A stretch of 52,876 nt of DNA from Gemmatimonadota bacterium (GCA_022340865.1 JAJDNC010000025.1:1-52876); one strand, 5' to 3'. Positions 40,419 through 50,270 are shown, numbered from the stretch's first letter. Numbers and translations are program-made. Notes: a model not told the origin generated them from the letters alone.

Positions 40419-40673
40419 ATGTACGAGTTCACCGTCGCCTTCATGTCGGCCCTTCTGGTGGGCCTCGTCGTGACCGCCGTGGTGCTCATGCGCCGCCGGC
40501 GCCGCCGGAGGTGGAAGCGCCCTGCACCCACGGTGGACGACGAGGCCATCCGCGAGATCCTGGACCGGGGCGTGCTGGAGGCCGACGAGGAAGAGCCCCT
40601 GGACCTGGGCGAGATCGAAGAGGAGGAGCGGCGCTTCTGGTCCGAGAACTGGGACGAGCCCGAGGAGCTGTGA
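40419..40673 (+). CDS. small membrane protein with acidic tail
   Basis: An 84-residue protein: one transmembrane helix (about 6-25, AFMSALLVGLVVTAVVLM), a run of Arg residues (RRRRRRRWKR) at the cytoplasmic side, and a very acidic C-terminal half (EADEEEPLDLGEIEEEE) predicted to be helical. A GGGGAG box lies before the ATG. The strongly basic then acidic layout may give self-pairing of the tail. The family is not recognised. It is followed by a convergent gene. Confidence 0.65.
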   Translation: MYEFTVAFMSALLVGLVVTAVVLMRRRRRRRWKRPAPTVDDEAIREILDRGVLEADEEEPLDLGEIEEEERRFWSENWDEPEEL

Positions 40674-40723
40674 TCTTTCTGCGGAGGTGCGCGTCGGGCG
40701 CCCGGGCCGGGAGCGGTGGGCCG

Positions 40724-41263
40724 CTATCGCCTCCAGCGATAGTAGACGCCGGGAAGGGGGACGATGCGCTTGTTCAGCGGCAGGTTGTCCTCCGGATCGG
40801 TGCGCCGCACCCAGAGCGCCCGGTTGATGTTGATGACCGCGCCGAGGTAGTGGCGCCCCGTCGCCCGCCAGTCCACCCCCACCGGCGCCTGGAGCACGGT
40901 GGCCATGCCGAAGCGCCCGCCGGGCGGATGGGCGAGGACCACCCAGAGCCCGCCGCCCACGAAGGGATGGAGGTAGCTGGCGCCGAAGTACTCCCTCACC
41001 GTGACCGCGGCGCTGAGATCCCGGAACGACCAGGTGCCGACGGTGAGCTCGAGGCTCTCCTCGTCGCGGAAGTACTCCACGGTGAAGGCCACCGTGCTGA
41101 TGCCGCCGAAGGAGAAGCCCAGGCGCACGCCGGAGCCCGTTCCCGTCCCCTGGGCCGAGAGCGTCCCGGGAGCGAGAAGCGCCACCATGCATCCCGCCAG
41201 CGCGATGGCGAGGAGGACGGGCCGCCTGCTGCGGCCGGGCGGACGGGGTTCGATGCGGCGCAT
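40724..41263 (-). CDS. predicted small outer-membrane beta-barrel or secreted beta protein
   Basis: A 179-residue protein with a signal peptide (about 14-38, LLAIALAGCMVALLAPGTLSAQ). The mature part has alternating strands with aromatic ends (VRLGFSFGGISTVAFTVEYF, GGLWVVLAHPPGGRFG) and ends in YYRWRR. The short length fits a small barrel, but no specific family is recognised. There is a Cys inside the signal (LAGC) that could make it a lipoprotein, but the signal goes on to a better cleavage site at SAQ. The start is preceded by TATACT at 41273-41278. Confidence 0.7.
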   Translation of the reverse strand: MRRIEPRPPGRSRRPVLLAIALAGCMVALLAPGTLSAQGTGTGSGVRLGFSFGGISTVAFTVEYFRDEESLELTVGTWSFRDLSAAVTVREYFGASYLHPFVGGGLWVVLAHPPGGRFGMATVLQAPVGVDWRATGRHYLGAVININRALWVRRTDPEDNLPLNKRIVPLPGVYYRWRR

Positions 41264-41272
41264 GAGCGCAGG

Positions 41273-41301
41273 AGTATAGGCAAAGGGTGGCGCGGGGTCC
41301 A
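41273..41301 (-). promoter_or_regulatory. promoter of the beta-protein gene at 41263
   Basis: On the minus strand, TGGACC (41296-41301) and TATACT (41273-41278) with a 17-base spacer. The -10 ends 9 bases before the ATG, so the leader would be one or two bases. The same DNA must also hold the start region of the divergent glycosidase gene. Confidence 0.5.
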
Positions 41302-42250
41302 AGGGGGCAAGGGCTCGTCGCGACGCCGGCGCATACGCCTCTGGATCCTGGCGCCAGCCCTGGGGGCCGCGGCGTGCGGATCGCCGGACAAACCACCGAT
41401 CCTGAGGCACCGGCTTCCGGAGGCCGCGCTCCAGCTCCTTCGGCCGGATACGGTGCGCAGCATGCGCCTGGGAGAGGGCGTCTGGTACCGGTACCTGTGG
41501 TCCCCGGTGGGACCCTGGGCGGTCTATGCGGTGGAGGCGGACGTGGCCCGCTGCGACCTGGCACTCCGTGTCCTCCAGGCGGAGCCCCGGGAGGAGGGAG
41601 GCCACGGCCAGGAGCGCGTCACCTCCATGGTGGCACGCGACACCGCCAGGGTCCTCGCAGCGGTGAACGCCGACTTCTTCACGCCGGAGGGGACCACCCT
41701 GGGCACCGAGGTCGTGGACGGCCGGGTCACCGCCGTGCGCAGGCGTCCGGCGCTGGCGTGGCGTCCGGGGGCGAGCCCCTGGATGGGGAGCGTGAGAGTG
41801 GAGGGAGACTCCCTGTATGCCGGTTGGAACGTCGCCGTGCACGGGAGCGACGGCGCCACCGAGGTGGTGGGGGGAGGGCCCGAGCTCCTCGACCGTGGCC
41901 AGGTCGTGGGCGACCTCGCCGTGGCGGAGCGGCCCGGCTTCGCGGCGGCGCGCAACCCGCGCACGGCGGTGGGCTTCGACAGCGAGACACGAAGCCTCTG
42001 GCTCGTGGTGGTGGACGGGCGCCGGCCGGGGTACTCCGCGGGCATGACGCTGCCGGAGCTCGTCGAGCTCCTGAAGGCGCTGGGCGCCACCGACGCCATC
42101 AACCTCGACGGCGGCGGCTCGTCGGTGATGGTGGTGGCGGGACGAGCACGGAACCACCCGTCCGATGCCATGGGGGAGCGCCCCGTGGCGAACGCCCTCG
42201 CTCTGGTCCGCGACTTCAGCAGCTGTCCCGCGGCGCCCACGGTGCGCTAA
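41276..42250 (+). CDS. phosphodiester glycosidase (NAGPA-like) lipoprotein, start codon unresolved
   Basis: The encoded protein has a basic stretch and lipobox (RRRRIRLWILAPALGAAAC), then the NAGPA-type domain: ARVLAAVNADFFTPEGTTLG, RTAVGFDSETRSLWLVVVDG, LGATDAINLDGGGSSVMVV and RPVANALALV. Members hydrolyse phosphodiester-linked sugars. The frame has no ATG, GTG or TTG between the divergent start and the lipobox; the first internal ones (for example ATG 41462) would remove the signal and part of the domain. Either a near-cognate codon (ATA at 41276 or 41333) is used, or the frame changes in the G-run at 41303-41307: a GTG at 41287 in another frame would join it after loss or gain of one base. 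The coordinate 41276 is only nominal. Confidence 0.8.
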   Translation: MGKGWRGVQGGKGSSRRRRIRLWILAPALGAAACGSPDKPPILRHRLPEAALQLLRPDTVRSMRLGEGVWYRYLWSPVGPWAVYAVEADVARCDLALRVLQAEPREEGGHGQERVTSMVARDTARVLAAVNADFFTPEGTTLGTEVVDGRVTAVRRRPALAWRPGASPWMGSVRVEGDSLYAGWNVAVHGSDGATEVVGGGPELLDRGQVVGDLAVAERPGFAAARNPRTAVGFDSETRSLWLVVVDGRRPGYSAGMTLPELVELLKALGATDAINLDGGGSSVMVVAGRARNHPSDAMGERPVANALALVRDFSSCPAAPTVR

Positions 42251-42253
42251 CTT
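42248..42253 (+). promoter_or_regulatory. possible -10 box of a leaderless aminopeptidase transcript
   Basis: TAACTT, overlapping the stop codon of the previous gene, ends 7 bases before the ATG at 42261. There is no Shine-Dalgarno sequence. The same TANNNT-N7-ATG layout occurs at the methyltransferase gene (17990). Confidence 0.3.
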
Positions 42254-42260
42254 CGAGTCC

Positions 42261-43619
42261 ATGTCGACGAGAGCCGATCCCATGGAGGGCCTTCCCCCCG
42301 GACTCCTGGCCGCCCGCCGGGAAGCCGTCCTCGAGGCGCTGGGCCGGGGTGTGATGGTCCTTGCCGCCGCGCCCATCCTGCGGCGCTCTCGGGACACGGA
42401 GCATTCGTACCGTCCCGACAGCGACCTCTTCTACCTGACCGGCGCCACCGAGCCGCACACGGTAGCGGTCCTCGCCGGAGGAGACGAGCCGCGCTTCGTC
42501 CTGTTCGCGCAGGAGCGGGACCCCGCCGCCGAGCTGTGGACGGGAGAGCGCGTCGGACCGGAAGCGGCCGCGGAGCGGTTCGGGGCGGACGAGACCTATC
42601 CCCTGGCCGAGCTCGAGGCGCGCCTCCCGGTCCTCCTCAGGGAGAGCGATCGCGTCTACTACCGTCTGGGGCGCGTGGGCGACCTGGAGGGGATGGTCCT
42701 GGAGGCGCTGGCCTACGCGCGCTCCAGGGGCCAGCGCAAGGGAATCGGCCCGCGGGCGCTGATGGACCCCGGTGCAATTCTCGACGAGATGCGCCTGCTC
42801 AAGGACGAGGTCGAGCTGCGCCGGCTTCGTAGCGCGGCCGAGGCCACCGTCGCCGGCCACCGGGCAGCGCTGGACACCATACGTCCAGGGGTGGGAGAGT
42901 GGGCGGTCCAGGCATCCGTGGAGGCGGCTTTCCTGCGCGAAGGCGCTACGGCCCCCGGCTTCGGGACCATCGTCGGCTCCGGTTCCAACGCGTGCTTCCT
43001 CCACTACGTGGACAACCGGAAGATGGTGGCCGAGGGCGACCTCGTCCTCGTGGACGCGGGTGCGGAGGTGGCCCTCTACAACGGGGACGTCACGCGGACC
43101 GTGCCGGCGTCGGGACGCTTCGGCGACCTCCAGCGCGCCGTCTACGACGTGGTGGAGCGGGCCCGGACGGCGGCGGTGGCGGCGGGGCGTCCCGGAGGAT
43201 CCATCGGCGGGGTCCACGACGCGGCGGTGGCGGTGCTGGTGGAGGGGCTCGTCGCTCTCGGCGTCCTCACCGGCTCCGTGGAAGATCTGGTGGAGCAGGA
43301 AGCGTACAAGCCGTTCTATCCGCACCAGACCTCACACTGGATCGGGTTGGACGTGCACGATCCCGGCGACTATGCGCGGGAGGGCACTTCGCGCACGCTG
43401 GAGCCCGGCATGGTCTTCACCGTGGAGCCGGGCCTCTACTTCCGGCCGGGCGTCGACGGCCCCGCGGCGCGCTTCGAGGGGATCGGCGTACGCATCGAGG
43501 ACGACGTCGTGGTGACCGAGGCGGGGTGCGAGAACCTCACGGCCGCCCTCCCCACGGCACCGGAGGAGATCGAGGCGCTGGTCGCCGAAGGCGCGGGGCG
43601 CTCCAGAGGACGCGGGTGA
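42261..43619 (+). CDS. pepP: Xaa-Pro aminopeptidase P-like M24 peptidase
   Basis: A 452-residue enzyme with the AMP_N domain (about 8-140, RREAVLEALGRGVMVLAAAP and SDLFYLTGATEPHTV) and an M24 catalytic domain. Metal ligands: Asp in LVDAGAEV, Asp in NGDVTRT, His in SHWIGLDVHD, Glu in TVEPGLY and Glu in RIEDDV. It removes N-terminal residues before proline. The symbol is by similarity to AMP_N-containing PepP. The ATG at 42261 is preferred to the internal Met at 42282 because of the upstream TAACTT. It overlaps the MTHFR-like gene as GTGA. Confidence 0.9.
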   Translation: MSTRADPMEGLPPGLLAARREAVLEALGRGVMVLAAAPILRRSRDTEHSYRPDSDLFYLTGATEPHTVAVLAGGDEPRFVLFAQERDPAAELWTGERVGPEAAAERFGADETYPLAELEARLPVLLRESDRVYYRLGRVGDLEGMVLEALAYARSRGQRKGIGPRALMDPGAILDEMRLLKDEVELRRLRSAAEATVAGHRAALDTIRPGVGEWAVQASVEAAFLREGATAPGFGTIVGSGSNACFLHYVDNRKMVAEGDLVLVDAGAEVALYNGDVTRTVPASGRFGDLQRAVYDVVERARTAAVAAGRPGGSIGGVHDAAVAVLVEGLVALGVLTGSVEDLVEQEAYKPFYPHQTSHWIGLDVHDPGDYAREGTSRTLEPGMVFTVEPGLYFRPGVDGPAARFEGIGVRIEDDVVVTEAGCENLTAALPTAPEEIEALVAEGAGRSRGRG

Positions 43620-44485
43620 CGTCACCCGTCCGGGAGGCCCCCCGCTCCCTCTTCCTGGACGAGCTCGGCCGTCCCGGGCCCATGGTGTCGGTGGAGCTCA
43701 GGCCGCCGCGCAGCGACCTGGACGCCAGTGCCGGCATGGAAGCCTGGATCGATCTGCACCACGCCCTGGGTCGCTTCGTCGCCGGAGGCACCTTCGTCTT
43801 CCTCACGGACAACGCGGTGGGCGCCGCCGAGGAGGAGAACCTCGCCCACGTGGGGGCCAACGTGGGCGACCGCGTGGACCTCCGCAGGATCGTGCCCATG
43901 CTCACGTGCAAGCACGCGCTGAAGTACTGTCTGCTCTTCGGCACCCGGGCGGCCTCCCAGGGCTTCGAGGCCATGACGGTCCTCGGGGGAGACACGTCGG
44001 TGGGAGCCCCGCGGTGCGTTCCCCACGCCCGGGACCTGCGGGAGATGTACCGGGCCCGCTCCCCCGGGCTCGCGCTGGGCGGGTGGGTCAACCCCCACAA
44101 GGACCCGGCCACGCAGGTGGGGTACCTCACCGCGCCGGACGCCCACGTGGACTTCGCCCTCGCGCAGGTGGTCTCCCACTACGACGTCGGACGCGTCGAG
44201 CGCTTCCTCGAGGTCCTGGAGAAGAGCGGCCGGGCGCTCCCCGTGGTGTTCGGGGTCTTCCTGTACCGGAGCGCGAACCCGCGCACCCTGGAGACCCTGT
44301 CGCGGTTCTTCCCGGTGCCCACGGAAGAGATCACACGGGAGTTCGAGGCCGGTGCCACCCCCGAGGACGTGTGCGCCCGAAGCATCCGGGAGCTGCGGGC
44401 GGCGGGCGCCGACAAGGTCTACGTGAGCAACCTGGGGAGCCGTGGGGCCCAGGCACGGCTGAGGCGGGTGCTGGAGCGGGTGTAG
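43616..44485 (+). CDS. methylenetetrahydrofolate reductase-like protein
   Basis: A 289-residue TIM-barrel protein. MVSVELRPPRSDLD, then FVFLTDNAVG, IVPMLTCKHALKYCLLFGTRA, MTVLGGDT, GGWVNPHKDP and DFALAQVVSHYDV line up with strands of the MTHFR fold. The sequence is distant from E. coli MetF, so it may be the alternative (actinobacterial-type) enzyme or a related reductase. GTG at 43616 overlaps the previous stop (GTGA). A second MTHFR domain is fused to the homocysteine methyltransferase encoded convergently 21 bases away. Confidence 0.7.
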   Translation: MTSPVREAPRSLFLDELGRPGPMVSVELRPPRSDLDASAGMEAWIDLHHALGRFVAGGTFVFLTDNAVGAAEEENLAHVGANVGDRVDLRRIVPMLTCKHALKYCLLFGTRAASQGFEAMTVLGGDTSVGAPRCVPHARDLREMYRARSPGLALGGWVNPHKDPATQVGYLTAPDAHVDFALAQVVSHYDVGRVERFLEVLEKSGRALPVVFGVFLYRSANPRTLETLSRFFPVPTEEITREFEAGATPEDVCARSIRELRAAGADKVYVSNLGSRGAQARLRRVLERV

Positions 44486-44506
44486 GGGCGGCGACGCGCG
44501 CTCTAT

Positions 44507-46348
44507 CTACGCCGTGGCCCGCACCCCGCCCTCGCGCAGCACGCGCAGCGCCACGTCCACGCGTCCCCACGGGGCGCTGATGTGGAAGCCGCGCACCAGC
44601 GGACGCACCGCCTCGATCATCTCCAGGGCGATGGCCATCCCCTCCTCCAGCGCGGCGTCGGAGCCCGACTCCTGAGCCCTGCGCATGCGCTCGACGATGG
44701 CCTGCGGCACGGAGACGCCCGGCACCTCGTTGGCCAGGAACTCGGCGTTGCGCAGGTCCAGGAGGGGCCAGATGCCGGCGATGACGGGGATGCGGCGGCC
44801 GTCCACGTGCTCCAGGAAGCGCTCCAGCGACGCGGGGTCGAACACCGGCTGGGTCACGGCGAAGTCCGCCCCGGCCTCCACCTTGTAGCGGAAGCGGCTC
44901 AGCTCCCGCTCCTGATCCACGGCCTCATGGTTGGCGGCCACGCCGATGACGAACTCGGTGGGCTTGCCGATGGAGCTGCCGCCGGGGTCGAGCCCGCGGT
45001 TGAGCCCGTAGACGACGTTGGTGAGACCGATGGAGTCGATGTCGAAGACCGCCGTGGTGTCGGGGTAGGGGCCTGCAGCCGGCGGGTCGCCGCTCACCAG
45101 GAGCACGTTGCGGAGCCCCGCGGCGGCGGCGCCCAGGAGGTCGGACATCATCCCCAGCATGTTACGGTCGCGGCACGTGTAGTGGACCACGGTCTCGATG
45201 CCCACCTCGCGCTCGACGATGAGCGCCGCCGGCACCGCGCCCATGCGGCTCTGCGCCCTGGGCGAGTCCACGATGTTCACCGCGTCCACCCCCGCCACCT
45301 TGAGCTCCCGGGCCGGAGCCACGATGCGGGCGCGGTCCCACCCGTGAGGAGGCAGGATCTCCACCGAGGCCACGGTCTCGCCGCGAGCGAGCTTGCGCCC
45401 CCACGCCGAGCGGCGCTCCAGCGGCACGGGGTCCACCGCCTGCACGTCGGGGAGGCGGGGGACCGACACCGTGGCGTGGCGCGGCTGCAAGGAGGTCACC
45501 GTGTCCCGGAGGCGCTTCACGTGCTCCGGCGTCGTGCCGCAACATCCCCCCACGAACTTGACGCCCACGTCGATCATCCGCCGGGCGTACTGGGCCATGT
45601 ACTCGGGGCTCGCCAGGTAGATCTTCCGGTCGCCCACCGTCCGGGGGAGGCCGGCGTTGGGCTGGGCGGAGAACGGACGGTCCGTGGCCTCGGCCATCTC
45701 CTCGAGGGAGTCCAGCATCACCGCCGGACCCACCGAGCAGTTGAGCCCCACGACGTCGGCGCCCGCCTCGGTGAGCATCGTCCCGATCTGACGGGGCTCG
45801 GTGCCGAGGGCGGTCTTGCCGTCCTGTCCCACGGTGGCCTGGGCGACGATGGGCAGGTCGCACGCCGCGCGCACCGCCCTGAGCGCGCACAGCAGCTCGC
45901 TCACGTCGGAGAACGTCTCCAGCACGAAGCCGTCCACTCCGCCCTCCAGGAGTCCGGCGATCTGCCTCGCGTAGAACGACTCGGCCTCGTCCAGCGAGGT
46001 GGGTCCCCACGGCTCGATGCGGATCCCCAGGGGTCCGATAGCGCCCGCCACCATCGCCTTGCCTCTCGCGCCCTCCCGGGCCAGTCCTGCCGCCGCGCGA
46101 TTGATCTCCTCGGTGCGCTCGTCGAGGCCGAAGGAGGAGAGCTTCACGGGGTTCGCCCCGAAGGTGTTGGTCTCCAGGATCTCGGCGCCGGCGGCCACGT
46201 ACTCCTCGTGGATCCGGCGGACGAGATCGGGGCGGGACAGGCCGAGCTCGTCGTAGCACACGTTGACGAAGACGCCGCGGGCATAGAGGAGCGTGCCCAT
46301 GGCCCCGTCGAAGACGTGCACCCGGCCGTCCTCCACCAGGCTTCTCAT
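44507..46348 (-). CDS. bifunctional homocysteine S-methyltransferase / methylenetetrahydrofolate reductase
   Basis: A 613-residue fusion. The N-terminal half (about 1-300) is a zinc-dependent homocysteine methyltransferase domain, with [12 protein letters not shown] [10 protein letters not shown], zinc Cys in VGLNCSVG and the Cys pair in [11 protein letters not shown]. The C-terminal half (about 320-613) is MTHFR ([45 protein letters not shown]). It could make 5-methyl-THF and use or supply it for methionine. The start at 46348 overlaps the metH stop (ATGA), so the two are coupled and share the metH leader. Confidence 0.93.
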   Translation of the reverse strand: MRSLVEDGRVHVFDGAMGTLLYARGVFVNVCYDELGLSRPDLVRRIHEEYVAAGAEILETNTFGANPVKLSSFGLDERTEEINRAAAGLAREGARGKAMVAGAIGPLGIRIEPWGPTSLDEAESFYARQIAGLLEGGVDGFVLETFSDVSELLCALRAVRAACDLPIVAQATVGQDGKTALGTEPRQIGTMLTEAGADVVGLNCSVGPAVMLDSLEEMAEATDRPFSAQPNAGLPRTVGDRKIYLASPEYMAQYARRMIDVGVKFVGGCCGTTPEHVKRLRDTVTSLQPRHATVSVPRLPDVQAVDPVPLERRSAWGRKLARGETVASVEILPPHGWDRARIVAPARELKVAGVDAVNIVDSPRAQSRMGAVPAALIVEREVGIETVVHYTCRDRNMLGMMSDLLGAAAAGLRNVLLVSGDPPAAGPYPDTTAVFDIDSIGLTNVVYGLNRGLDPGGSSIGKPTEFVIGVAANHEAVDQERELSRFRYKVEAGADFAVTQPVFDPASLERFLEHVDGRRIPVIAGIWPLLDLRNAEFLANEVPGVSVPQAIVERMRRAQESGSDAALEEGMAIALEMIEAVRPLVRGFHISAPWGRVDVALRVLREGGVRATA

Positions 46349-49300
46349 CGGACGCCCTCCGGCTCGTACGCCAGGTTCGGCGCCAGCCAGCGCTCGGCCT
46401 CCAGCACCGTCATCCCCTTGCGCCGGGCGTAGTCCTCCACCTGGTCCCTGCCGATGCGCCCCACGCCGAAGTAGTGGGCCGCGGGATGCGCGATGTACCA
46501 GCCGCTCACCGACGCCGGCGGATCCATGGCGTAGCTCTCGGTGAGGCGGATGCCGACGCGCGCCTCGGCGTCCAGGAGGGCGAACAGGGTGCGCTTCTCG
46601 GTGTGGTCCGGGCATGCCGGATATCCCGGTGCGGGTCGAATGCCGCGATACGCTTCGGCGATGACCGCGTCGTTGTCCAGGGCTTCGTTGGGCGCGTAAC
46701 CCCACAGCTCCCGGCGCACCCGCGCGTGGGTGTGCTCGGCCAGCGCCTCGGCGAGGCGGTCCGCCACCGCCTTGGCCATGATGGCCGAGTAGTCGTCGTT
46801 GTCCGCCTTGAAGGAGTCCACCAGCGTGTCGAGGCCCGCGCCGCTGGTCACGGCGAAGGCGCCCACCCAGTCCGCCACCCCCGATGCCTTCGGTGCGACG
46901 AAGTCCGCCAGGCAGAGGTTCTCCCGGCCTTCCTTGGCGAACTGCTGCCGCAGCGCGTGGAGAACCGCCGTCACCTTCGAGCGGGCGTCGTCCTCGTACA
47001 GCTCGACGTCGTCCCCCACGGCGTTCGCCGGGAAGAGCCCCACCACGGCGCGGGGCCGCAGGACGCTCTCGCTCTCCATGCGGTGCAGCACGGCACGCGC
47101 GTCGGCCAGGAGCGTACGCGCCTGGTCACCCACCTCGCGATCGTCGAGGATCGCGGGGTAGGCGCCGGCGAGCTCCCAGGTCCGGAAGAAGGGCGTCCAA
47201 TCGATCCAGTCGCGCAGCTCGTGGACGGGCACGTCGAACACGTGGAGCCCCGGCGCGGCGGGGGTGGGCGCCTGGTACGCGGACCACTCGGTGCGGAACG
47301 CGTGGGCTCTGGCCTCCTTCAGCGGGAGTGTCTCGGCGCGCCCCCGGCGGCCGGCGCGCTGGCGGCGCACCTCGGCGTAGTCGGCCCTCACCTGGGCGAT
47401 GAAGCCGTCACGCGCGCCGGCGTCCAGGAGCCGCGCCACCACGCCCACGGCCCGGGAGGCGTCCGGCACGTGGACCGTGGGACCGCCGTAGCGCTCCTCG
47501 ATACGGAGCGCGGTGTGCGCCTTCGACGTGGTGGCGCCGCCTATGAGGAGGGGAACGTCGAAGGCGAGGCGCTCCATCTCCTTGGCCACGTGCACCATCT
47601 GGTCCAGCGAGGGCGTGATGAGCCCCGAGAGACCCACCACGTCCACACCCTCGGCGCGGGCCGTCTCCAGGATGCGCTCGGCGGGGACCATGACGCCCAG
47701 ATCCACGACCTCGTAGCCGTTACACTGGAGCACCACGCCCACGATGTTCTTGCCGATGTCGTGCACGTCTCCTTTCACGGTGGCGAGGAGCACCTTGCCC
47801 TTGGTTGACGCCTCCGTCTGCTCCGCCTCCAGGAAGGGCACCAGGTACGCCACGGCTCTCTTCATGACCCGGGCGCTCTTCACCACCTGCGGCAGGAACA
47901 TGCGCCCGCTGCCGAAGAGGTCGCCCACGACGTTCATGCCGTCCATGAGCGGTCCCTCGATGATGTCCAGCGCGCGGGGCAGCTCCCTGCGCGCCTCTTC
48001 GGTGTCCTCCTCCACCCACGCGTCGATGCCCTGCACCAGGGCGTGCACCAGGCGGTCCCGCACGGGGAGCTCGCGCCACGCCGTGTCGGCCTCCGTGTGC
48101 CGCTCGGTGGCGCCGGTACGCTCACCCGCCATGCGCGTCAGCGTCTCGGTGGCCTCGGGGGTGCGGGCGAAGAGCACGTCCTCCACGGCGGTGAGGAGGT
48201 CCGCGGGGATCTCGTCGTAGACCGGGAGCGCACCGGCGTTGACGATGCCCATGTCGAGGCCGGCGTCGATGGCGTGGTAGAGGAACGCCGCGTGCATGGC
48301 CTCCCGCACCTCGGGGCTCCCCCGGAAGGAGAACGACACGTTGCTGATGCCGCCGCTGGTGAGCACCCCGGGGCACGCCGCCTTGATCCGCCGCAACGCC
48401 TCGATGAACCACATGGCGTAGCGGTCGTGCTCGGCGATGCCGGTGGCGACGGCGAAGACGTTGGCGTCGAAGACGATGTCCTCGGGTGGGAAGCCCTCCT
48501 CCTCCACGAGGATCCGGTAGGCGCGCCGGCACACCGCCACCCGGCGCTCCACGGTGTCGGCCTGGCCGTCCTCGTCGAAGGCCATGACGATGGCGGCGGC
48601 GCCGTAGCGGCGCACCAGACGGGCCCGCTGGCGGAACAGGCGCTCGCCGTCCTTGAGGCTGATGGAGTTCACCACGCCCTTGCCCTGAAGCGTCTTCAGC
48701 CCCGCCTCGATGACCGTCCAGTCCGAGGAGTCCACCATCACCGGGATGCGCGCGATCTCCGGCTCGGCGGCCACCAGGTTGAGGAAGCGGGTCATGGCCT
48801 CCACAGAATCCAGCAGCCCCTCGTCCATGTTGACGTCCAGCATCTGGGCGCCGCCCTGCACCTGCTGGAGCGCCACGCTCAGCGCCTCCTCGTAGTCGCC
48901 GGCCAGGACGAGGCGGGCGAAGCGGCGTGATCCGGCAACGTTGGTGCGCTCGCCGACGTTCACAAAGAGGGAGTCGGGCCCGATGTTCAGCGGCTCGAGG
49001 CCCGAGAGGCGGGTGCGCCGCTCGCGCTCCGGCGGCACCCGCGGCGGGAGCCCCGCCACCGCCTCGGACATGGCGCGCACGTGCTCGGGGCGCGTGCCGC
49101 AGCAGCCGCCGACGATGTTCAGGAAGCCCGCCTCGGCGAACTCCCGTACCACCCGCGCCATGTGCTCGGGGGTGTCGTCGTACTCCCCCATCTCGTTGGG
49201 GAGGCCGGCGTTGGGATAGCAGCTCACCGGCACGTCCGCCACGCCGGAGAGCTCCTCCAGGAAGGGGCGCAGCTGATCCACACCCAGGGCGCAGTTGAGC

Positions 49301-50097
49301 CCCACGCTCAGCAGGCCCCGGGCCCGGTCCGGTCCGGGCTGCACGCCGTGACGCACCGAGTTCCAGAACGCCTCGGTCGTCTGCCCGGAGAGCGTGCGCC
49401 CGCTCCGGTCCGTGATGGTGCCGGACACCATGACGGGGACGTCCGCGTCCGCCTCGTCCAGCACGCCGGAGAGGGCGAAGAGGGCGGCCTTGGCGTTCAG
49501 CGTGTCGAAGACCGTCTCCACCATCAGGATGTCCGCCCCGCCCTCCAGGAGCCCCCGCGCCTGCTCGGCGTACGCCTCCGCCAGAAGGTCGAAGGTGACG
49601 GCCCGCGCTCCGGGGTCCGACACGTTCGGGGAGATCGAGCACGAGCGGGTGGTGGGCCCCATGGACCCCACCACCCAGCGGGGTCGGCCCGGGTCCCTGG
49701 CCTCCGCGGCATCGGCCTCGGCGCGGGCGAGGCGAGCCGCCTCGCGGTTGATCTCCCGCACCAGGTCCTCGAGGCCGTACTCCACCAGGGAGACGCGGGT
49801 GGCGTTGAACGTGTTCGTCTCGATGAGATCGGCGCCGGCCTCGAGGTACGCCCCGTGGATGGCGCGGACGACGTCGGGGCGGGTCAGGCCGAGCACGTCG
49901 TTGGCGCCCTCCAGGGGCCGGGGATGGTCCGCGAAGCGCGTGCCGCGGAAGTCGGTCTCCCCCAGCCCGTAGCCCTGGATCATCGTACCCATGGCCCCGT
50001 CCAGGAGGAGGATGCGCGTGCGCAGAGCCTCCCGGAGGAGCGCGGTGCGCTCGGCGCGCGTCCTCGTGCCGGATGTCGTGGACCCGGAAACGCTCAT
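46345..50097 (-). CDS. metH: cobalamin-dependent methionine synthase
   Basis: A 1250-residue enzyme with all four MetH modules: homocysteine-binding (about 25-330; [13 protein letters not shown], zinc Cys in VGLNCALG and [11 protein letters not shown]), pterin-binding (about 350-620; [11 protein letters not shown]), cobalamin-binding (about 660-900; [13 protein letters not shown] with the cobalt ligand His779) and the SAM-dependent reactivation domain (about 920-1250; DWTPFF and the end [13 protein letters not shown]). It methylates homocysteine with 5-methyl-THF. The frame runs upstream through the leader, but ATG at 50097 is the natural start. The leader carries a SAM-II-like riboswitch and a terminator. 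Confidence 0.97.
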   Translation of the reverse strand: MSVSGSTTSGTRTRAERTALLREALRTRILLLDGAMGTMIQGYGLGETDFRGTRFADHPRPLEGANDVLGLTRPDVVRAIHGAYLEAGADLIETNTFNATRVSLVEYGLEDLVREINREAARLARAEADAAEARDPGRPRWVVGSMGPTTRSCSISPNVSDPGARAVTFDLLAEAYAEQARGLLEGGADILMVETVFDTLNAKAALFALSGVLDEADADVPVMVSGTITDRSGRTLSGQTTEAFWNSVRHGVQPGPDRARGLLSVGLNCALGVDQLRPFLEELSGVADVPVSCYPNAGLPNEMGEYDDTPEHMARVVREFAEAGFLNIVGGCCGTRPEHVRAMSEAVAGLPPRVPPERERRTRLSGLEPLNIGPDSLFVNVGERTNVAGSRRFARLVLAGDYEEALSVALQQVQGGAQMLDVNMDEGLLDSVEAMTRFLNLVAAEPEIARIPVMVDSSDWTVIEAGLKTLQGKGVVNSISLKDGERLFRQRARLVRRYGAAAIVMAFDEDGQADTVERRVAVCRRAYRILVEEEGFPPEDIVFDANVFAVATGIAEHDRYAMWFIEALRRIKAACPGVLTSGGISNVSFSFRGSPEVREAMHAAFLYHAIDAGLDMGIVNAGALPVYDEIPADLLTAVEDVLFARTPEATETLTRMAGERTGATERHTEADTAWRELPVRDRLVHALVQGIDAWVEEDTEEARRELPRALDIIEGPLMDGMNVVGDLFGSGRMFLPQVVKSARVMKRAVAYLVPFLEAEQTEASTKGKVLLATVKGDVHDIGKNIVGVVLQCNGYEVVDLGVMVPAERILETARAEGVDVVGLSGLITPSLDQMVHVAKEMERLAFDVPLLIGGATTSKAHTALRIEERYGGPTVHVPDASRAVGVVARLLDAGARDGFIAQVRADYAEVRRQRAGRRGRAETLPLKEARAHAFRTEWSAYQAPTPAAPGLHVFDVPVHELRDWIDWTPFFRTWELAGAYPAILDDREVGDQARTLLADARAVLHRMESESVLRPRAVVGLFPANAVGDDVELYEDDARSKVTAVLHALRQQFAKEGRENLCLADFVAPKASGVADWVGAFAVTSGAGLDTLVDSFKADNDDYSAIMAKAVADRLAEALAEHTHARVRRELWGYAPNEALDNDAVIAEAYRGIRPAPGYPACPDHTEKRTLFALLDAEARVGIRLTESYAMDPPASVSGWYIAHPAAHYFGVGRIGRDQVEDYARRKGMTVLEAERWLAPNLAYEPEGVR

Positions 50098-50116
50098 GGG
50101 TGTCCCCCGGAAATGC

Positions 50117-50149
50117 AAAAGCCCCGTCGCGAAAGCGGCGCGATGGGGC
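50117..50149 (-). terminator. intrinsic terminator in the metH leader
   Basis: On the minus strand: GCCCCATCGCG, a short loop, CGCGACGGGGC and then TTTT. That is a 10-pair stem with one A-C mismatch and a U-tract. Its left arm CGCCCC can alternatively pair with the GGGGCG at the 5' side of the riboswitch P1, which would work as the antiterminator. Confidence 0.75.
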
Positions 50150-50150
50150 G

Positions 50151-50226
50151 TGGGCTTTTTAGCTCGTTCGCCACGGGAGCCCTGAAGCTCCGTCGGCGGG
50201 GCCGCAATACGCCGCAAATCGCCCCG
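50151..50226 (-). ncRNA. SAM-II-type riboswitch (long-loop form) upstream of metH
   Basis: In the metH leader, reading on the minus strand, a GGGGC/GCCCC stem encloses GAUUU...CGUAUUGC, and the 3' part ends in GCUAAAAAG. These are the most conserved blocks of the SAM-II class (GAUUU, CGUAUUGC, GCUAAAAAGG). Between the P1 stem and the 3' block is an extra hairpin (ACGGAGC with GCUCCCGU, one bulge), as in the long-loop variants. A SAM-responsive terminator follows 1-2 bases later at 50117-50149. Binding of SAM should form P1 and lower metH and the fused methyltransferase expression. Confidence 0.78.
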
Positions 50227-50241
50227 ATCAATTGTCGTTCC

Positions 50242-50270
50242 ATTGTAGCACCCGCGACGGCGGAGGCCAA
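50242..50270 (-). promoter_or_regulatory. metH promoter
   Basis: On the minus strand, TTGGCC (50265-50270) and TACAAT (50242-50247) are separated by 17 bases, a good housekeeping-type promoter. Transcription would start near 50235, about 10 bases before the riboswitch stem. Confidence 0.7.

Noticed and set aside
50098..50250. SAH riboswitch or cobalamin riboswitch as the metH leader element.
   Set aside because: The long B12-box and the SAH-class core are not seen, while the GAUUU, CGUAUUGC and GCUAAAAAG blocks match SAM-II in order and spacing.
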